A stretch of 64,000 bases of DNA from Hymenobacter canadensis (GCF_027359925.1 NZ_CP114768.1:310001-374000), one strand, 5' to 3'; shown: positions 1-9,407, counted from the stretch's first letter. The notes: generated from the letters alone by a model not told the origin. A program made the numbers and translations.

Positions 1-154
1 CCGGCACGGCTACATCGGGCCGCTGATAGCCGGGGCCACGCACACAACCTATCAATAGACTGGTAAGGCCACCTAAAATCAGCACTGCCAAGCGGCCAAC
101 ATATGGCTTCTGCCCCCGGAAGTGCCTCGCAGAGTCATAGCGTCTGTGCTTCAT
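1..154 (-). CDS. RND efflux outer-membrane lipoprotein (NodT/TolC type), 5' part only
   Basis: The first 51 codons of a gene that runs off the left edge. ATG at 154-152 overlaps the adaptor stop codon as ATGA, so translation is probably coupled. The visible protein has a basic start, a hydrophobic stretch (LAVLILGGLTSLLIGC) ending in a lipobox Cys, then GPGYQRPDVAVP. A GP-Y-RP-V-P string just after the lipid-modified Cys is typical of TolC-like outer-membrane factors of RND pumps. Together with the adaptor and pump upstream it completes a tripartite exporter spanning both membranes. Start and overlap are read directly; the product is inferred from the N-terminal signature and operon position. 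Confidence 0.8.
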   Translation of the reverse strand, partial: MKHRRYDSARHFRGQKPYVGRLAVLILGGLTSLLIGCVRGPGYQRPDVAVP

Positions 155-1764
155 GGCTTCGTAGCAGGTTTTTGCGCCTCGCTGGACTTGGACGTTGCGG
201 CGGGCGGGCGAGGCTCATCAACGGGCAGCGACACGCGGGGCCGGTCCGGATCATAGAGCGGCTCGGGCCCTTTGGGCTTGTCTTTATCCTCGCCCTGGCC
301 TTTCTTCTCGTCCTTGCCCGATTCGGCCTGCCGTACTTCCACGGCCAGTCCGTCGCGCAGGGCTTCGCTGGGGTTGATGACCAGCAGCTCCCCACCTCGC
401 AGACCCTTGCTCACCTCAATCTGGTCCCCAAAATCCCGGCCTGGCTCAATGGTCTGGAAATACACCTTTTTATTGCGTACTACCACTACCTTCGACTCCA
501 GGCCACTAGGCACCAGCGCGTTAGCCGAAATAATAACACCCGGGTTGGCTTGCGGGAGCTGAAAGCGAACCAGGGCAAAGATGCCGGGCTTGAGCTCATC
601 CTTGGGGTTGGGTATCTTAACTTCCGTCAGCAGGGTGCGGGTATCGGTGGCCAGGGCCCCTGAGTTGCGGGATACGCGGCCGGGAAAGGGCCGGTCCGGA
701 AACTCGGGGACGATAAAATCGGCCAGCAGGCCGGGGCGGATGCTGGGGACGTAGTTCTGGGGCACGTTGACAAAGGCGCGCAGCGTATCGGTTTGCTCGA
801 GCTTGAAGAGCTGGCTGCCCTCGGCATTGCTGGTCGAAACCAGAGCGCCAACTTCCACCCCCCGCTCCGTGACAATACCACTGAACGGGGCCGTGACGCG
901 CCGAAAGCTGCGCTGGGCCAGCAACTGGTTGAGGATGGCGCGCTGGGCGTCGTACTGGGCCCGTCCCTGGTCGAGCTCCTGGCGGGAAATGGCTCCCGGC
1001 AGCTCAATGCTGCGCAGGCGGTTGTAGCTGCTGCGGGCCAGCTCCTGGTTGGCGCGGGCCTCGGTGACGCGCTGGTCCAGCTCGGGCGTGGCAATGAGGG
1101 CCAGCAACTGCCCTTCTCGCACCCGGGCACCAATGTCGGCGTACCAGGCTTCCACGTAGCCGTCAGTGCGGGCAAAGAGGTAGGTTTCCCGGTTGGCGCG
1201 GGTGTTGGCCGGTAGTTCCACACGGGTGGTGTCGGGGCCTTTTTTGGCCGCTAGCACCTGTACTACCGGCTTGGCAATGAGCATGGCCCCGGCCGCTTTC
1301 TTGCGGGCCCGGGCTTTCTGAATTCGCGGGAGGATGCCAACCAAAAGCAGCAGCACGAAAAAGCCCCCAATCCCGAGCAGGATAAATCCTAAGCGCCGCT
1401 TGCTGCGCGGCTTTTTAGCTCCGGGGTCTTGGTCTGCTCCCGCCTTTTCGTCTGATTTCTCGGGGTCATCTGGTTTATCGGGGTCTTCTGGTTTGTCGGT
1501 TGAATCCGGTGCCTGCTCACCCGCGGCAGGCGTATCGTCTTCCGCTTTCGGCTTCTCGTCTTGCTCGCCAAACCGCATGTGGTCCTTAATGGCCTGGTCA
1601 GGGTCGTTATGGTTTACGTTATCTGCCGGCGTTTTTGTCCGGTCCGTGCTTTCCGGCCGCTGGCCTGCTTCCCCCTGCGGGTCTTGGCGGCCGGATCCGG
1701 TTGATGAGGCGGCATCGTTGGCTTCCGGTTCGGCGGCAGTAGGCTTATCAGGTAGGTCAGGCAT
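151..1764 (-). CDS. RND efflux periplasmic adaptor subunit (HlyD/MFP family)
   Basis: 537 residues. The first ~120 are hydrophilic, rich in Pro, Asp, Glu and Lys and look disordered. One membrane helix follows (LGFILLGIGGFFVLLLLVGI, about 125-145). Then come a lipoyl-like half motif (DGYVEAWYADIGARVREGQL), a helical hairpin (about 230-285), the second lipoyl half (VTAPFSGIVTERGVEVGALV) and beta-barrel regions, ending in a charged Lys/Glu/Pro tail. Such adaptors bridge the inner-membrane pump and the outer-membrane channel. The gene starts 42 bases after the pump gene and overlaps the outer-membrane factor by 4 bases, so the three form one operon. The long acidic cytoplasmic N-terminus is unusual, since most adaptors begin at the signal or membrane anchor. 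Substrate cannot be told. Confidence 0.9.
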   Translation of the reverse strand: MPDLPDKPTAAEPEANDAASSTGSGRQDPQGEAGQRPESTDRTKTPADNVNHNDPDQAIKDHMRFGEQDEKPKAEDDTPAAGEQAPDSTDKPEDPDKPDDPEKSDEKAGADQDPGAKKPRSKRRLGFILLGIGGFFVLLLLVGILPRIQKARARKKAAGAMLIAKPVVQVLAAKKGPDTTRVELPANTRANRETYLFARTDGYVEAWYADIGARVREGQLLALIATPELDQRVTEARANQELARSSYNRLRSIELPGAISRQELDQGRAQYDAQRAILNQLLAQRSFRRVTAPFSGIVTERGVEVGALVSTSNAEGSQLFKLEQTDTLRAFVNVPQNYVPSIRPGLLADFIVPEFPDRPFPGRVSRNSGALATDTRTLLTEVKIPNPKDELKPGIFALVRFQLPQANPGVIISANALVPSGLESKVVVVRNKKVYFQTIEPGRDFGDQIEVSKGLRGGELLVINPSEALRDGLAVEVRQAESGKDEKKGQGEDKDKPKGPEPLYDPDRPRVSLPVDEPRPPAATSKSSEAQKPATKP

Positions 1765-1806
1765 CAGGAAACGACACGGGTGGATAAAAGCAGGTAGCGG
1801 CAGATA

Positions 1807-4800
1807 TTACGCGGCAACGCGTGCTACAGGCTGCGTAACAGGGACTTTTTTCTTAAGCAGGCTATACATGATGGGTACGAGCAGCAGGGTGGTGAAGGTG
1901 GCCAGCAACAGCCCGCCGATAACGGCGCGGGCCAGTGGCGCGTTTTGCTCCCCGCCCTCACCCAGCGCCAGCGACATTGGCAGCAGACCAATAATAGCCG
2001 CCAGGGCCGTCATCAGTACCGGCCGCAGGCGGGTGTAGCCCGCATCCAGAGCCGCATCCAGGGGGCTCAGGTCGGGGTCGGCTTCCAGCCGTTCGTTGGC
2101 GAAGCTGACCACCAGAATGCTGTTGGCCGTGGCAATACCGATGCACATAATGGCGCCCATCAGCGACGGTACGCTGAAAGTGGTCTGAGTCACGAACAGC
2201 ATCCAGAGCATGCCCGACAAGGCCCCCGGCAGTGCCATGATAATGATAAAGGGCGTCAGCCAGCTTTGAAAGTTGACCACCATCAACAGGTAGAGCAGCC
2301 CGATGGCGCCTAGGAGCCCCAATCCCAGACCCAGAAACGAGGTGCGCATGCTTTCCACCTGCCCCCGAACCTCAATTTCACTGCCCTTAGGCACGTTCTT
2401 CTCCACTGACTTGATAATGTCGCGGATGTCCTGGCTGACCCCGCCCAGGTCGCGGCCTTCCACGCTGGCGTAAATGTCGAGCACGCGCTGAATATCATAG
2501 TCGCTAACCACAGCCGTGGCCTGCTCCCGACGGGTGGTCGTGAAGTTACCCAGCAGCTGGGCCTGGTCCTGGGTGGGTCCGGTGATACCAATATTCTTCA
2601 CCGCATCGAGCGTAGCCAGCCGATTGGGCGGAGTTTGCACGGCCACCGTGTAGTTCACGCCCGACTCAGGGTTGAGCCACTGATTGGGGTCGGTCTGGGT
2701 GCTGGAGCTCAGGTTGACCAGCACGTTGTCGGCCACGTCGCTCTGGGAAAGGCCGGCCTGTTGAGCCCGCACCCGGTCCACATCCAGGCGCAACTGCGGG
2801 GTTTTGGTCTGGAATACAAAGGCATCGACTACTCCCGGCACGGCCGCAATCTTGGCCTGCAGGCGGCGGGCCAGCTTCTCGTTGTCTTCCACCGAGCGGC
2901 CGCTGATCTGCACGTCAATAGGAGCGGGCAGACCGAAGTTCAGGGTCTGGTTGACGATGTCGGCGGGCTGGAAGAAGATTTCCAGGTCAGGGTACTGTTG
3001 CTTGATGCGGCGACGGATTTCAATGATGTAGTCCTGGCTGGGGCCGTGCTTTTCCTTAAGGGCCACCAGGATTTCGCCGTCGCCAGGGCCAATGACGGGG
3101 TTGTCGCTCAGCAGCAGGTTGATGGGAATGTTGGGCAGGCCGATATTGGACAACACTAGGTCCAGCTCCTCGGCGGGTACCACCTGCCGGATAAGCTGCT
3201 CCACCTGCCGGAAGCGGCGCTCGGTTTCTTCGAGCCGGGTGCCGGTAGCCGTGCGCACGTGCAGGCGAATCTGGCCCGCGTCGACCTTGGGAAAGAAGTC
3301 CTGCCCAATAAACGGGTACAGGCAGCCCGATACCACGAACAACCCGGCAAAACAGCTCACGACCAGCTTGCGGTGGGCCAGCGACCAGCGCAGCGTATCG
3401 CCGTAGCCATCGCGCAGGCGGTTGAAACGCTTTTCGAACGCTACGTGGACGCGCCAGATCCAGCTTTTTTCGATACCATCGGCCGCTTTTTTCTCGTCCT
3501 CGCTCAGGGGAGCTTCCTGGGCTTCCTCGGCCGGCGTGTCGCGGGAAGCTTCCTTGTCCAGCTCGGCGGCCCGCAGCTGCTGCAGGCCTTTTTCGGCCTC
3601 ACTCACGGGCTTACCATCCCGGATTTCTTCGCTGGGCACCCGCTCCGGCCCCTGCCGGTGGAAGATGGGCAGCTCCTTGCGCATAAACTGCATGGCCATG
3701 GTCGGCAGCAGGGTGCGCGAGAGAAAGTAAGACACAAACAGCACGATGATAACCGTCAGGGCCAGGGGCGTGAAGATGTCGGCGGCCACGCCCTGCAAAA
3801 AGAACACCGGCACAAACACGATGGCCAGCCCCATCGTGGACACCAGCGCCGGCAAAGCCACTTCGCTGGCGCTGTCGAGGATGGACTTCTTGACGCCCTT
3901 GCCCATGGCCATGTTGCGGTGCAGATTTTCCACTTCCACCGTCGCGTCGTCCACCAGATTACCGATGCTCATGGCCAGCCCGCTCAACGTCATGATGTTG
4001 AGCGTCTGCCCGCAGATGTACAGAATGATAATGGTCAGCAGCGCCGCCAGCGGGATGGACACCGTAATCATACCCGTGGACCGCCAGGAGCCCAGAAACA
4101 GCAGAATCATCAGCCCGGTGAGCACGGCTGCCGTCAACCCTTCCACTACGACCCCAGAAATAGCCGAGCGCACGAAAAAGGACTGATCGAAGAGCAGCTT
4201 CACGTCCAGGCCCGGCGGGGCCGTACCGATAACCCGCGGCAACTCCTCTTTGATGCCCTCAATAACATCCAAAGTGCTGGAAATGCCGCTTTTGAGAATG
4301 GGAATGACGGCCGTGCGTTTGCCGTCCTGCCGGACAATGTTGTTTTGCACGGCCGAGCCCTCGTGCACGAAAGCCACATCGCGGATGTACACCGGCACGC
4401 CGTTCACGGTCTTGATGGGCAGATCGTTGAGCGTGCCGATCATCTCGGGGCTGCTGTTGAGGCGCACGTCGTATTCCCGGTCGCCGATTTTGGCTACGCC
4501 GGCGGGCAAAATCACGTTTTGGTTGAGCAGCGTGTTCACCACGTCGTTGCCCGAGAGGCCTTTGCCGGCCAGGGCCTCCGGGTTCAGGTCCACCATGATC
4601 TGCTTGCGCCGGCCGCCGTTGGGCACCAGCAGCGAAGCGCCTTTCACTACGGCCAGCCCAGGCCGGATAAACGAGCTGCTGGCGTCATAAAGGTCCGACT
4701 CACCCAAAGACTCAGAGCTGAGACTGGCCTGGGCGATGGGCACATTGGAGGCCGAATACCGGATGATAAGCGGGGCTCCGATGCCCTGAGGCAGACCACG

Positions 4801-5151
4801 CAGGATGGTGGCCGTCACGGCCGTCAGCTGGGCCACACCGGCTTCGGGGTCGGTACCGGGCTGGAAGAACACCTTAATGAGCCCCACGCCCTTAATGGAG
4901 CGCGACTCCAGGTGCTCGATGTTGTTGACAGTAGTGGTGTAGATGCGTTGGTTGACGTTGAGCACGCGCCTGTTCATTTCCTCCGCGCTCATGCCCTCGT
5001 AGCGCCACACAACGCCCACCACCGGAATGTTGACCTCGGGGAAGATGTCCACCGCCATCCGCATGATGGTGGCCACGCCCGCTGCCAGAATAAGCAGGGC
5101 CATCACAATAAAGGTATAAGGGCGCGACAGCGCGATTCGGACTATCCACAT
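1807..5151 (-). CDS. RND efflux transporter permease (AcrB/MMPL superfamily)
   Basis: 1114 residues, slightly longer than the usual 1020-1060. It starts MWIVRIALSRPYTFIVMALL, a typical first membrane helix, followed by the FPEVNIP-type segment of RND pumps. Helix 4 carries the proton-relay Asp pair (IGNLVDDATVEVENLHRNM). Twelve membrane helices in two blocks with large periplasmic loops are recognisable. Between the two halves sits a cytoplasmic insertion of about 70 residues (around 510-580), rich in Glu, Lys and Ala, which explains the extra length. First gene of the efflux operon on the minus strand. The substrate class (drug, organic acid, metal) cannot be assigned; the VDD motif argues for proton-driven export. 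About 250 bases with no recognisable gene lie upstream. Confidence 0.93.
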   Translation of the reverse strand: MWIVRIALSRPYTFIVMALLILAAGVATIMRMAVDIFPEVNIPVVGVVWRYEGMSAEEMNRRVLNVNQRIYTTTVNNIEHLESRSIKGVGLIKVFFQPGTDPEAGVAQLTAVTATILRGLPQGIGAPLIIRYSASNVPIAQASLSSESLGESDLYDASSSFIRPGLAVVKGASLLVPNGGRRKQIMVDLNPEALAGKGLSGNDVVNTLLNQNVILPAGVAKIGDREYDVRLNSSPEMIGTLNDLPIKTVNGVPVYIRDVAFVHEGSAVQNNIVRQDGKRTAVIPILKSGISSTLDVIEGIKEELPRVIGTAPPGLDVKLLFDQSFFVRSAISGVVVEGLTAAVLTGLMILLFLGSWRSTGMITVSIPLAALLTIIILYICGQTLNIMTLSGLAMSIGNLVDDATVEVENLHRNMAMGKGVKKSILDSASEVALPALVSTMGLAIVFVPVFFLQGVAADIFTPLALTVIIVLFVSYFLSRTLLPTMAMQFMRKELPIFHRQGPERVPSEEIRDGKPVSEAEKGLQQLRAAELDKEASRDTPAEEAQEAPLSEDEKKAADGIEKSWIWRVHVAFEKRFNRLRDGYGDTLRWSLAHRKLVVSCFAGLFVVSGCLYPFIGQDFFPKVDAGQIRLHVRTATGTRLEETERRFRQVEQLIRQVVPAEELDLVLSNIGLPNIPINLLLSDNPVIGPGDGEILVALKEKHGPSQDYIIEIRRRIKQQYPDLEIFFQPADIVNQTLNFGLPAPIDVQISGRSVEDNEKLARRLQAKIAAVPGVVDAFVFQTKTPQLRLDVDRVRAQQAGLSQSDVADNVLVNLSSSTQTDPNQWLNPESGVNYTVAVQTPPNRLATLDAVKNIGITGPTQDQAQLLGNFTTTRREQATAVVSDYDIQRVLDIYASVEGRDLGGVSQDIRDIIKSVEKNVPKGSEIEVRGQVESMRTSFLGLGLGLLGAIGLLYLLMVVNFQSWLTPFIIIMALPGALSGMLWMLFVTQTTFSVPSLMGAIMCIGIATANSILVVSFANERLEADPDLSPLDAALDAGYTRLRPVLMTALAAIIGLLPMSLALGEGGEQNAPLARAVIGGLLLATFTTLLLVPIMYSLLKKKVPVTQPVARVAA

Positions 5152-5386
5152 AGTATCATCTTGGGCGGCACGCGTTTCCTCTGCGTTCTAAGATTATACG
5201 GTGGTCATATGGTTTAGGGCAAAGCTGGTGCAATGGGAGGCATGAGGCTTAAGTCCGAACCGGAGCCTACTTGTTTGCACCGGCGTCGATAAAAACCATG
5301 ACCGCCTAAGCGCGAGTTCGAAACTCGTAGTATAGGGTTGCTGACCAACAGCCGTTTAGAGAGGCCGATCGGGGGCATCAAAGACG

Positions 5387-5797
5387 CTAAGCCTCTGCAG
5401 TTGTACGATTCCCCATTCGATATGCCAGTGGTAGGCAGCAGCACACGTTGGCGGCCTCGGGCATGGCTAAGGGCTGCTTGACGCGGGCTGGTACGCGCTT
5501 TTTCAGGCGCCGAGGCAGGTTCAGCGCCAGTGCCCGGTAAATACGCAGCGTGCGTTTATGGTTGGTTACCAGTCCGTTTCTGCGCAAGCGGTGGTGCAGC
5601 TTCCAGAAACCCCAGCCCGGATGCCGTCCACTTAACGCCCGCAGGGCCTGCTGCACGGGCTCGTCCTTGCACCTGTGTGCCACCGGGTGGTAGCTGCCAC
5701 GCGCGAGTCCCACCAGGGCACACGCCCGGCGCTGGCTCCAGCCGTTACTCACTAAGCCCTGCGCTGCCTGGTGCCGGGCCGGAGGGCTACTTACATT
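5387..5797 (-). pseudogene. IS3-family OrfB remnant, 3' two thirds deleted
   Basis: Encodes the N-terminal region of OrfB (NGWSQRRACALVGLARGSYHP through LKKRVPARVKQPL) up to PEAAN, where similarity to the 48283-49056 copy stops. It is then read through the element's end into flanking DNA, ending with AYRMGNRTTAEA. The whole DDE integrase core (the D, D and E present in the intact copy) is missing, so the product cannot be catalytic. Confidence 0.8.
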
Positions 5798-6127
5798 TTT
5801 CGCAGTATCTCCTCGATAGCCTGATTCTCCAGACTTAAGTCGGCGAACATTTGCCTGAGCTTGCGATTCTCTTCTTCCAATTGCTTGAGCCGGGTTAACT
5901 CCGCGACGCTGGCCCCGGCATACTTGCTTTTCCACTTGTAGAATGTCGCTTCGCTCAAGCCGTGCTCGCGCACAATCTGGGCGACGTTCTGCCCGCTAGC
6001 TTGCTGCTGTAAAATGGCCACAATCTGGGTCTCGCTGAATCGTTCTTTTTTCATTTCGCAGTCGTCAGGTAGTGAAAGTTGCGCCTTTCTCTACTCACTA
6101 CTGGCACTCGATTTGGGGAAGCGGACA
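5402..6127 (-). mobile_element. Internally deleted copy of the IS3-family element at 47908-49096
   Basis: Both ends match the full-length element at 47908-49096: the tnpA-side end (minus strand, from 6127) reads TGTCCGCTTCCCC and the other end (plus strand, from 5402) TGTACGATTCCCC, against TGTACGCTTCCC in the intact copy. It keeps orfA and the first ~120 codons of orfB, then jumps from the orfB segment encoding PEAAN straight to the terminal ~40 bases. It is 726 bp instead of 1189 bp, so about 460 bp are missing. No matching target duplication is visible (cagt versus catc). Not autonomous; it might still move if transposase is supplied by the other copy. Confidence 0.85.
5791..6054 (-). CDS. 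IS3-family transposase OrfA (HTH)
   Basis: 87 residues, almost identical to the OrfA at 47981-48244. It begins MKKERFSETQIVAILQQQ and has the helix-turn-helix REHGLSEATFYKWKSKYAG followed by a leucine-zipper-like ELTRLKQLEEENRKLRQMF. OrfA proteins bind the terminal repeats. At its 3' end the A6G frameshift site of the intact copy (GCGAAAAAAG) has become GCGAAAAATG, so the OrfAB fusion is probably no longer made even apart from the orfB deletion. Confidence 0.85.
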   Translation of the reverse strand: MKKERFSETQIVAILQQQASGQNVAQIVREHGLSEATFYKWKSKYAGASVAELTRLKQLEEENRKLRQMFADLSLENQAIEEILRKM

Positions 6128-6530
6128 CATCGGCCTCACTGGGCGCGACCAGGCCCTGCCACCGTTCGGTGTAGCACAGCAGCTCGTAGAGCAGGGTGGC
6201 AACGGGGTAGATGCCCAGTACGCCGTAAAAGGGGTGGGCGGCATCCGCCGCCTCGGCAAAGCACAGGCTGTGCAGCCGATACTGCGCCGAGCGGGCCAGG
6301 AGCCGGTGTTCCAGCCCCGGCGGAATCCAGACGTAGTGCCGGGCGGGCAGGTAGTAGGTGTGGCCGGGGGTTTCCACAAAGGCCAGTCCTTCCAGTACGT
6401 AGAGGAGCTGGCTTTTCTGGTGCTGGTGCAGCGGAAAGCTATTTTCAGTGCGCTCGTGTTGCACAAACATCGTGGCCGGGTCTTGGTCGATGGCGAGGTT
6501 TTGCTGGGTGAAGTCGGCCAGGTTGAGCAT
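6051..6530 (-). pseudogene. AraC-family regulator, sensor domain only, cut by the IS3 copy
   Basis: The genuine part is about the first 134 residues (6530 down to 6128). It is a cupin-like AraC sensor domain with the HxHxK-type segment FPLHQHQKSQLLYVLEG and the turn YVWIPPGLEHRL. At GLVAPSEAD the frame enters the IS end and finishes with IS-encoded residues. The pair of C-terminal helix-turn-helix motifs of AraC proteins is absent, and I could not recognise it beyond the other IS end. The gene is divergent from the NmrA-like reductase at 6739, the usual layout for a regulator and its target, so that target is presumably no longer under its control. Confidence 0.75.
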
Positions 6531-6663
6531 AAATTGGCTGTTTTGAGTAACTATCTGGCCAGCATACGCAAGTTTGCCACTGCGCTTTGCCCGACCTTTG
6601 CAGGTAGCGCCTAACCGGATGCCTGGTTGCCACGCGCCAGAGTTCCTTATAGGTTGTAATCAT

Positions 6664-6709
6664 CTTACTGGCAGCCTGTTGTGCGTTTTTTCGCAACCTG
6701 CCCAGTAAG
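6664..6709. promoter_or_regulatory. Inverted repeat in the AraC/NmrA divergent spacer, candidate operator
   Basis: CTTACTGGCAG (from 6664) and CTGCCCAGTAAG (to 6709) form an imperfect inverted repeat around an inner TTGTGCG...CGCAAC pair. It ends 29 bases before the reductase start and lies upstream of both divergent genes. It could be the operator of the truncated AraC protein, or a hairpin in the reductase leader. Confidence 0.4.
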
Positions 6710-6738
6710 TTGACCACGAACGTATAAATCAGCCTACG

Positions 6739-7686
6739 ATGATGAATGAAACAACCGCCGCCGTTACGTCCCGCAACATCCTGGTGCTGGGAGCCGGCGA
6801 GCTCGGCCTGCCCGTGCTGCGCAACCTGGCGCGCCGCGCCAAGGACGTGACAGGCGCCAAAATCAGCGTACTGCTGCGCGGCAGCGCGGTCGAGTCCGAG
6901 GAGCCGGTCAAGCAGCGGCCTATTGCCGAAATCCGGGACCTGGGCATTGAAATCGTGCTGGGTGACCTCGTGCAAAGCTCGATTGAGGAGCTCGCCACGC
7001 TGTTTGCCCGGTACGACACGGTGCTTGGCTGCGTCGGCTACGCGGCCGGCATCGACACGCCCATGAAGCTGGCGAAGGCCGCCCTGCAATCGGGCGTGCC
7101 CCGGTATTTTCCCTGGCAGTTCGGGGTCGATTTCGAGGTAATTGGCCGCGGCGGCCCGCAGGACATCTTCGACGCGCAGCTGGACGTACGGGAGCTGCTG
7201 CGGGCCCAGACCGCGACCGAGTGGGTGATCATCTCGACCGGCATGTTCATGAGCTACCTATTTGAGCCCGAGTTTGGGGTGGTTGACCTGGCCAACAGCG
7301 AAGTGCATGCGCTGGGTAGCCTCGATACCGCCGTTACGCTGACGACGCCGGACGATATCGGGATGCTGACCGCCGAGATTATGTTTGCCGAACCGCCCAT
7401 CCGCAACGAGGTGGTGTTTCTGGCCGGCGATACCGTGACCTACGGCGAGGTGGCCGACAAACTGGCGGCGGCGCTCCATCGCCCGTTCGGCCGTTCGGAA
7501 TGGACGGTGCCGTTTTTGATGAAAGAGCTGGCCCGCGACCCGCAAAATATGATGCGCAAGTACCGCGCTGCCTTTGCCCAAGGGCGCGGGGTGGCCTGGG
7601 ACAAGGCGGGGACGTTCAACCAGCGCCACGCCCTGCCGGTCACCGATGTCGCCACGTGGATTGATGCCAACCTCGGCCTTGGTTAA
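6739..7686 (+). CDS. NmrA/isoflavone-reductase-like NAD(P)-binding protein
   Basis: 315 residues. The N-terminal Rossmann motif ILVLGAGELGLPVLRNLA (GxGxxG) marks nucleotide binding. The later PRYFPWQFGVDFEVIG and ISTGMFMSYLFEP segments are typical of the NmrA/aromatic alcohol reductase branch of the atypical short-chain dehydrogenases. Members either reduce aromatic or phenolic carbonyls or act as redox-sensing regulators without catalysis; the sequence does not decide. ATG at 6739 leaves an 11-residue tail before the Rossmann strand; a second Met directly follows the first. It faces the disrupted AraC gene. Confidence 0.85.
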   Translation: MMNETTAAVTSRNILVLGAGELGLPVLRNLARRAKDVTGAKISVLLRGSAVESEEPVKQRPIAEIRDLGIEIVLGDLVQSSIEELATLFARYDTVLGCVGYAAGIDTPMKLAKAALQSGVPRYFPWQFGVDFEVIGRGGPQDIFDAQLDVRELLRAQTATEWVIISTGMFMSYLFEPEFGVVDLANSEVHALGSLDTAVTLTTPDDIGMLTAEIMFAEPPIRNEVVFLAGDTVTYGEVADKLAAALHRPFGRSEWTVPFLMKELARDPQNMMRKYRAAFAQGRGVAWDKAGTFNQRHALPVTDVATWIDANLGLG

Positions 7687-7937
7687 CTGGGTAGTCCAAA
7701 GGGTAACCAGGGAGCTTGCCAGTAGCGTTTGCCGGGTTTAGGACTGTCTTTCATGACAATCGAAAGATGAGACCCTATTCTGTCTCCCCTGGCTAGACCA
7801 CCTCAGCTGGCGGTGGGCCCGCTCTGGCGTCCTGCCCGTGCCTGAGTCCGGCGGCCGGCATGCAGAGCAGGCTTCGGCCGCCGCGCCCTGCTTCAGAACT
7901 GTGGCCAGGGTTTCACGAAAGGGCCGCCTGCCCGGGG

Positions 7938-9218
7938 CTAGCGGCGGCCGGCGAAGAACTCCAGCACGGTCCGGTTGAACTCCTCGGTTACCTCCGTGGG
8001 CGCTTCGTGCCCGGCTTTCCGGAAGATCTTCAGCGTGGCGCGGGGCAGCTTGGCGGCTATCAGGGCCGTGTGCTCCCGCCTGACGATGTCGTTCTCGCCC
8101 GCCATCACCAGCACTGGTACTTTGATCTGGGCCAGCGCATCCGGCGCAATGTGCGGCTCGGTGAGCAGCAGGTTTTTCAGCCGGTACTCCATATCCGCCT
8201 CCGTCACGCCGCGGCCTTTCATCTCCGTCAGCTGCCGGCGCAGCTGCGCGTTCAGCTTCGGCGACACCGATTTGTCGTCGTTGTAGAGCACTGCCGCCAT
8301 CGAGGCCAGCTGCCGGACCTTGCGCGGGTGCCGCATGGCTAGCAGCAGGCCGATGTTGCCCCCGTCGCTCCAGCCCAGCACGCGGGCGCTGTCCACGCCC
8401 AGTACATCCAGCAACGCGGCCGCATCGTCGGCAAACAGCTCGTAGGTGAGCCGGGTGGTGTCGGCCTGCGAGCTGCCCTGGCCCCGGCTGTCGAGCGCAA
8501 TCACCTGGTAGCTTTTGGCCAGCTCCGGAATCTGCTGGCTGAAGGCGTTGATGGACGAGTTATTGCCGTGCAGTAGCAGCAGCGGCTCGCCCGCACCGTA
8601 TAGCTCGTAATAGAGCCGTACGCCGTTTACGGTGGCGTACCGGCCCCGCCGCGTGTTGTCGCCGTACACCTCTGATTCCGCCCGGGAGTTATCAATCAGC
8701 AGCGACTGCCGGCCGGACCGTGCTTTGTCCGTAGTCAGCCGGACGTTGGCCATCTCCTTGTAATCCCCCACATACCAGGGCCGGAGCGTATCGGCCTCAA
8801 AGCCCGCGTTGCCCAGCGGCATGCTGACCGTTTTGCCTTTGCTGGTGATGAGCAGCTCGAAATCATCGAAATAATACCGGCCCCGGCCGGAAAAGAACAT
8901 GCCCACCGACAGCTTATTGGCCTGGCCGTCAATCCGCCCGGAAACCGACAGCGCAGTCCAGGCCCCGGGCTTGTAGCTCTCCATGCCGTACCTATCGAAG
9001 TGGGACTTGATGGTCTTCTTGTCCAGCGAGGCCACGGCGCAGGCAATGGCGCCGCCATGGCGCGCCTTGTCCTCAATCAGCACCTGGCCGCGCACCTCAA
9101 ACGTGGCGTTCGGATAAGCGGCCACGTCAACCGTCTGCAGCAGATAGGATAATTTTTCCTGGGCCCGGGCGGCTAGGGCCATACTCAGCAGCACAAGCAG
9201 GAGTAGGGGTTTTCTCAT
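7938..9218 (-). CDS. Secreted alpha/beta hydrolase with N-terminal carbohydrate-binding-like domain
   Basis: 426 residues from ATG at 9218, chosen because it opens a signal peptide (MRKPLLLLVLLSMALAARAQ). The frame is open further upstream but that extension makes no sense as an export signal. Residues ~20-190 look like a beta-sandwich (FYFDDFELLI-type core) seen in front of hydrolases. Residues ~200-426 are an alpha/beta hydrolase: LLLHGNNSS oxyanion region, nucleophile elbow GWSDGG, acid in AGENDIV, and His in KAGHEAP. Likely a periplasmic or surface esterase or peptidase-like enzyme; substrate unknown. Transcribed like the VWA protein upstream, 189 bases apart. Confidence 0.85.
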   Translation of the reverse strand: MRKPLLLLVLLSMALAARAQEKLSYLLQTVDVAAYPNATFEVRGQVLIEDKARHGGAIACAVASLDKKTIKSHFDRYGMESYKPGAWTALSVSGRIDGQANKLSVGMFFSGRGRYYFDDFELLITSKGKTVSMPLGNAGFEADTLRPWYVGDYKEMANVRLTTDKARSGRQSLLIDNSRAESEVYGDNTRRGRYATVNGVRLYYELYGAGEPLLLLHGNNSSINAFSQQIPELAKSYQVIALDSRGQGSSQADTTRLTYELFADDAAALLDVLGVDSARVLGWSDGGNIGLLLAMRHPRKVRQLASMAAVLYNDDKSVSPKLNAQLRRQLTEMKGRGVTEADMEYRLKNLLLTEPHIAPDALAQIKVPVLVMAGENDIVRREHTALIAAKLPRATLKIFRKAGHEAPTEVTEEFNRTVLEFFAGRR

Positions 9219-9407
9219 GGTAGCGGGATAGGTAGTAGAAACCAGTAAAAGCAATAAGTGACACAGAATAAGCAGGCGGAAATATAGGAAAAGCAACTGC
9301 TTTAAATCCGGGCGCGGGCGCGGGCTGTTGTCCAGGGCCGCGCTTTTACGCCGCGGGGAAAGGTCTGCCGGCCGGCAGTGCGGCACCCTGCTCGGCCGGC
9401 CCGCCGC

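Noticed and set aside
3259..5217. 652-codon open frame antisense to the RND pump
   Set aside because: It is His/Gln/Arg-rich, without domains, and lies wholly opposite a clear RND transporter in high-GC DNA; a third-position artefact.
5214..5444. 76-codon minus-strand frame ahead of the IS3 remnant, considered as the missing AraC HTH half
   Set aside because: It contains no helix-turn-helix pattern and part of it is IS end; it could not be joined in frame to the regulator.
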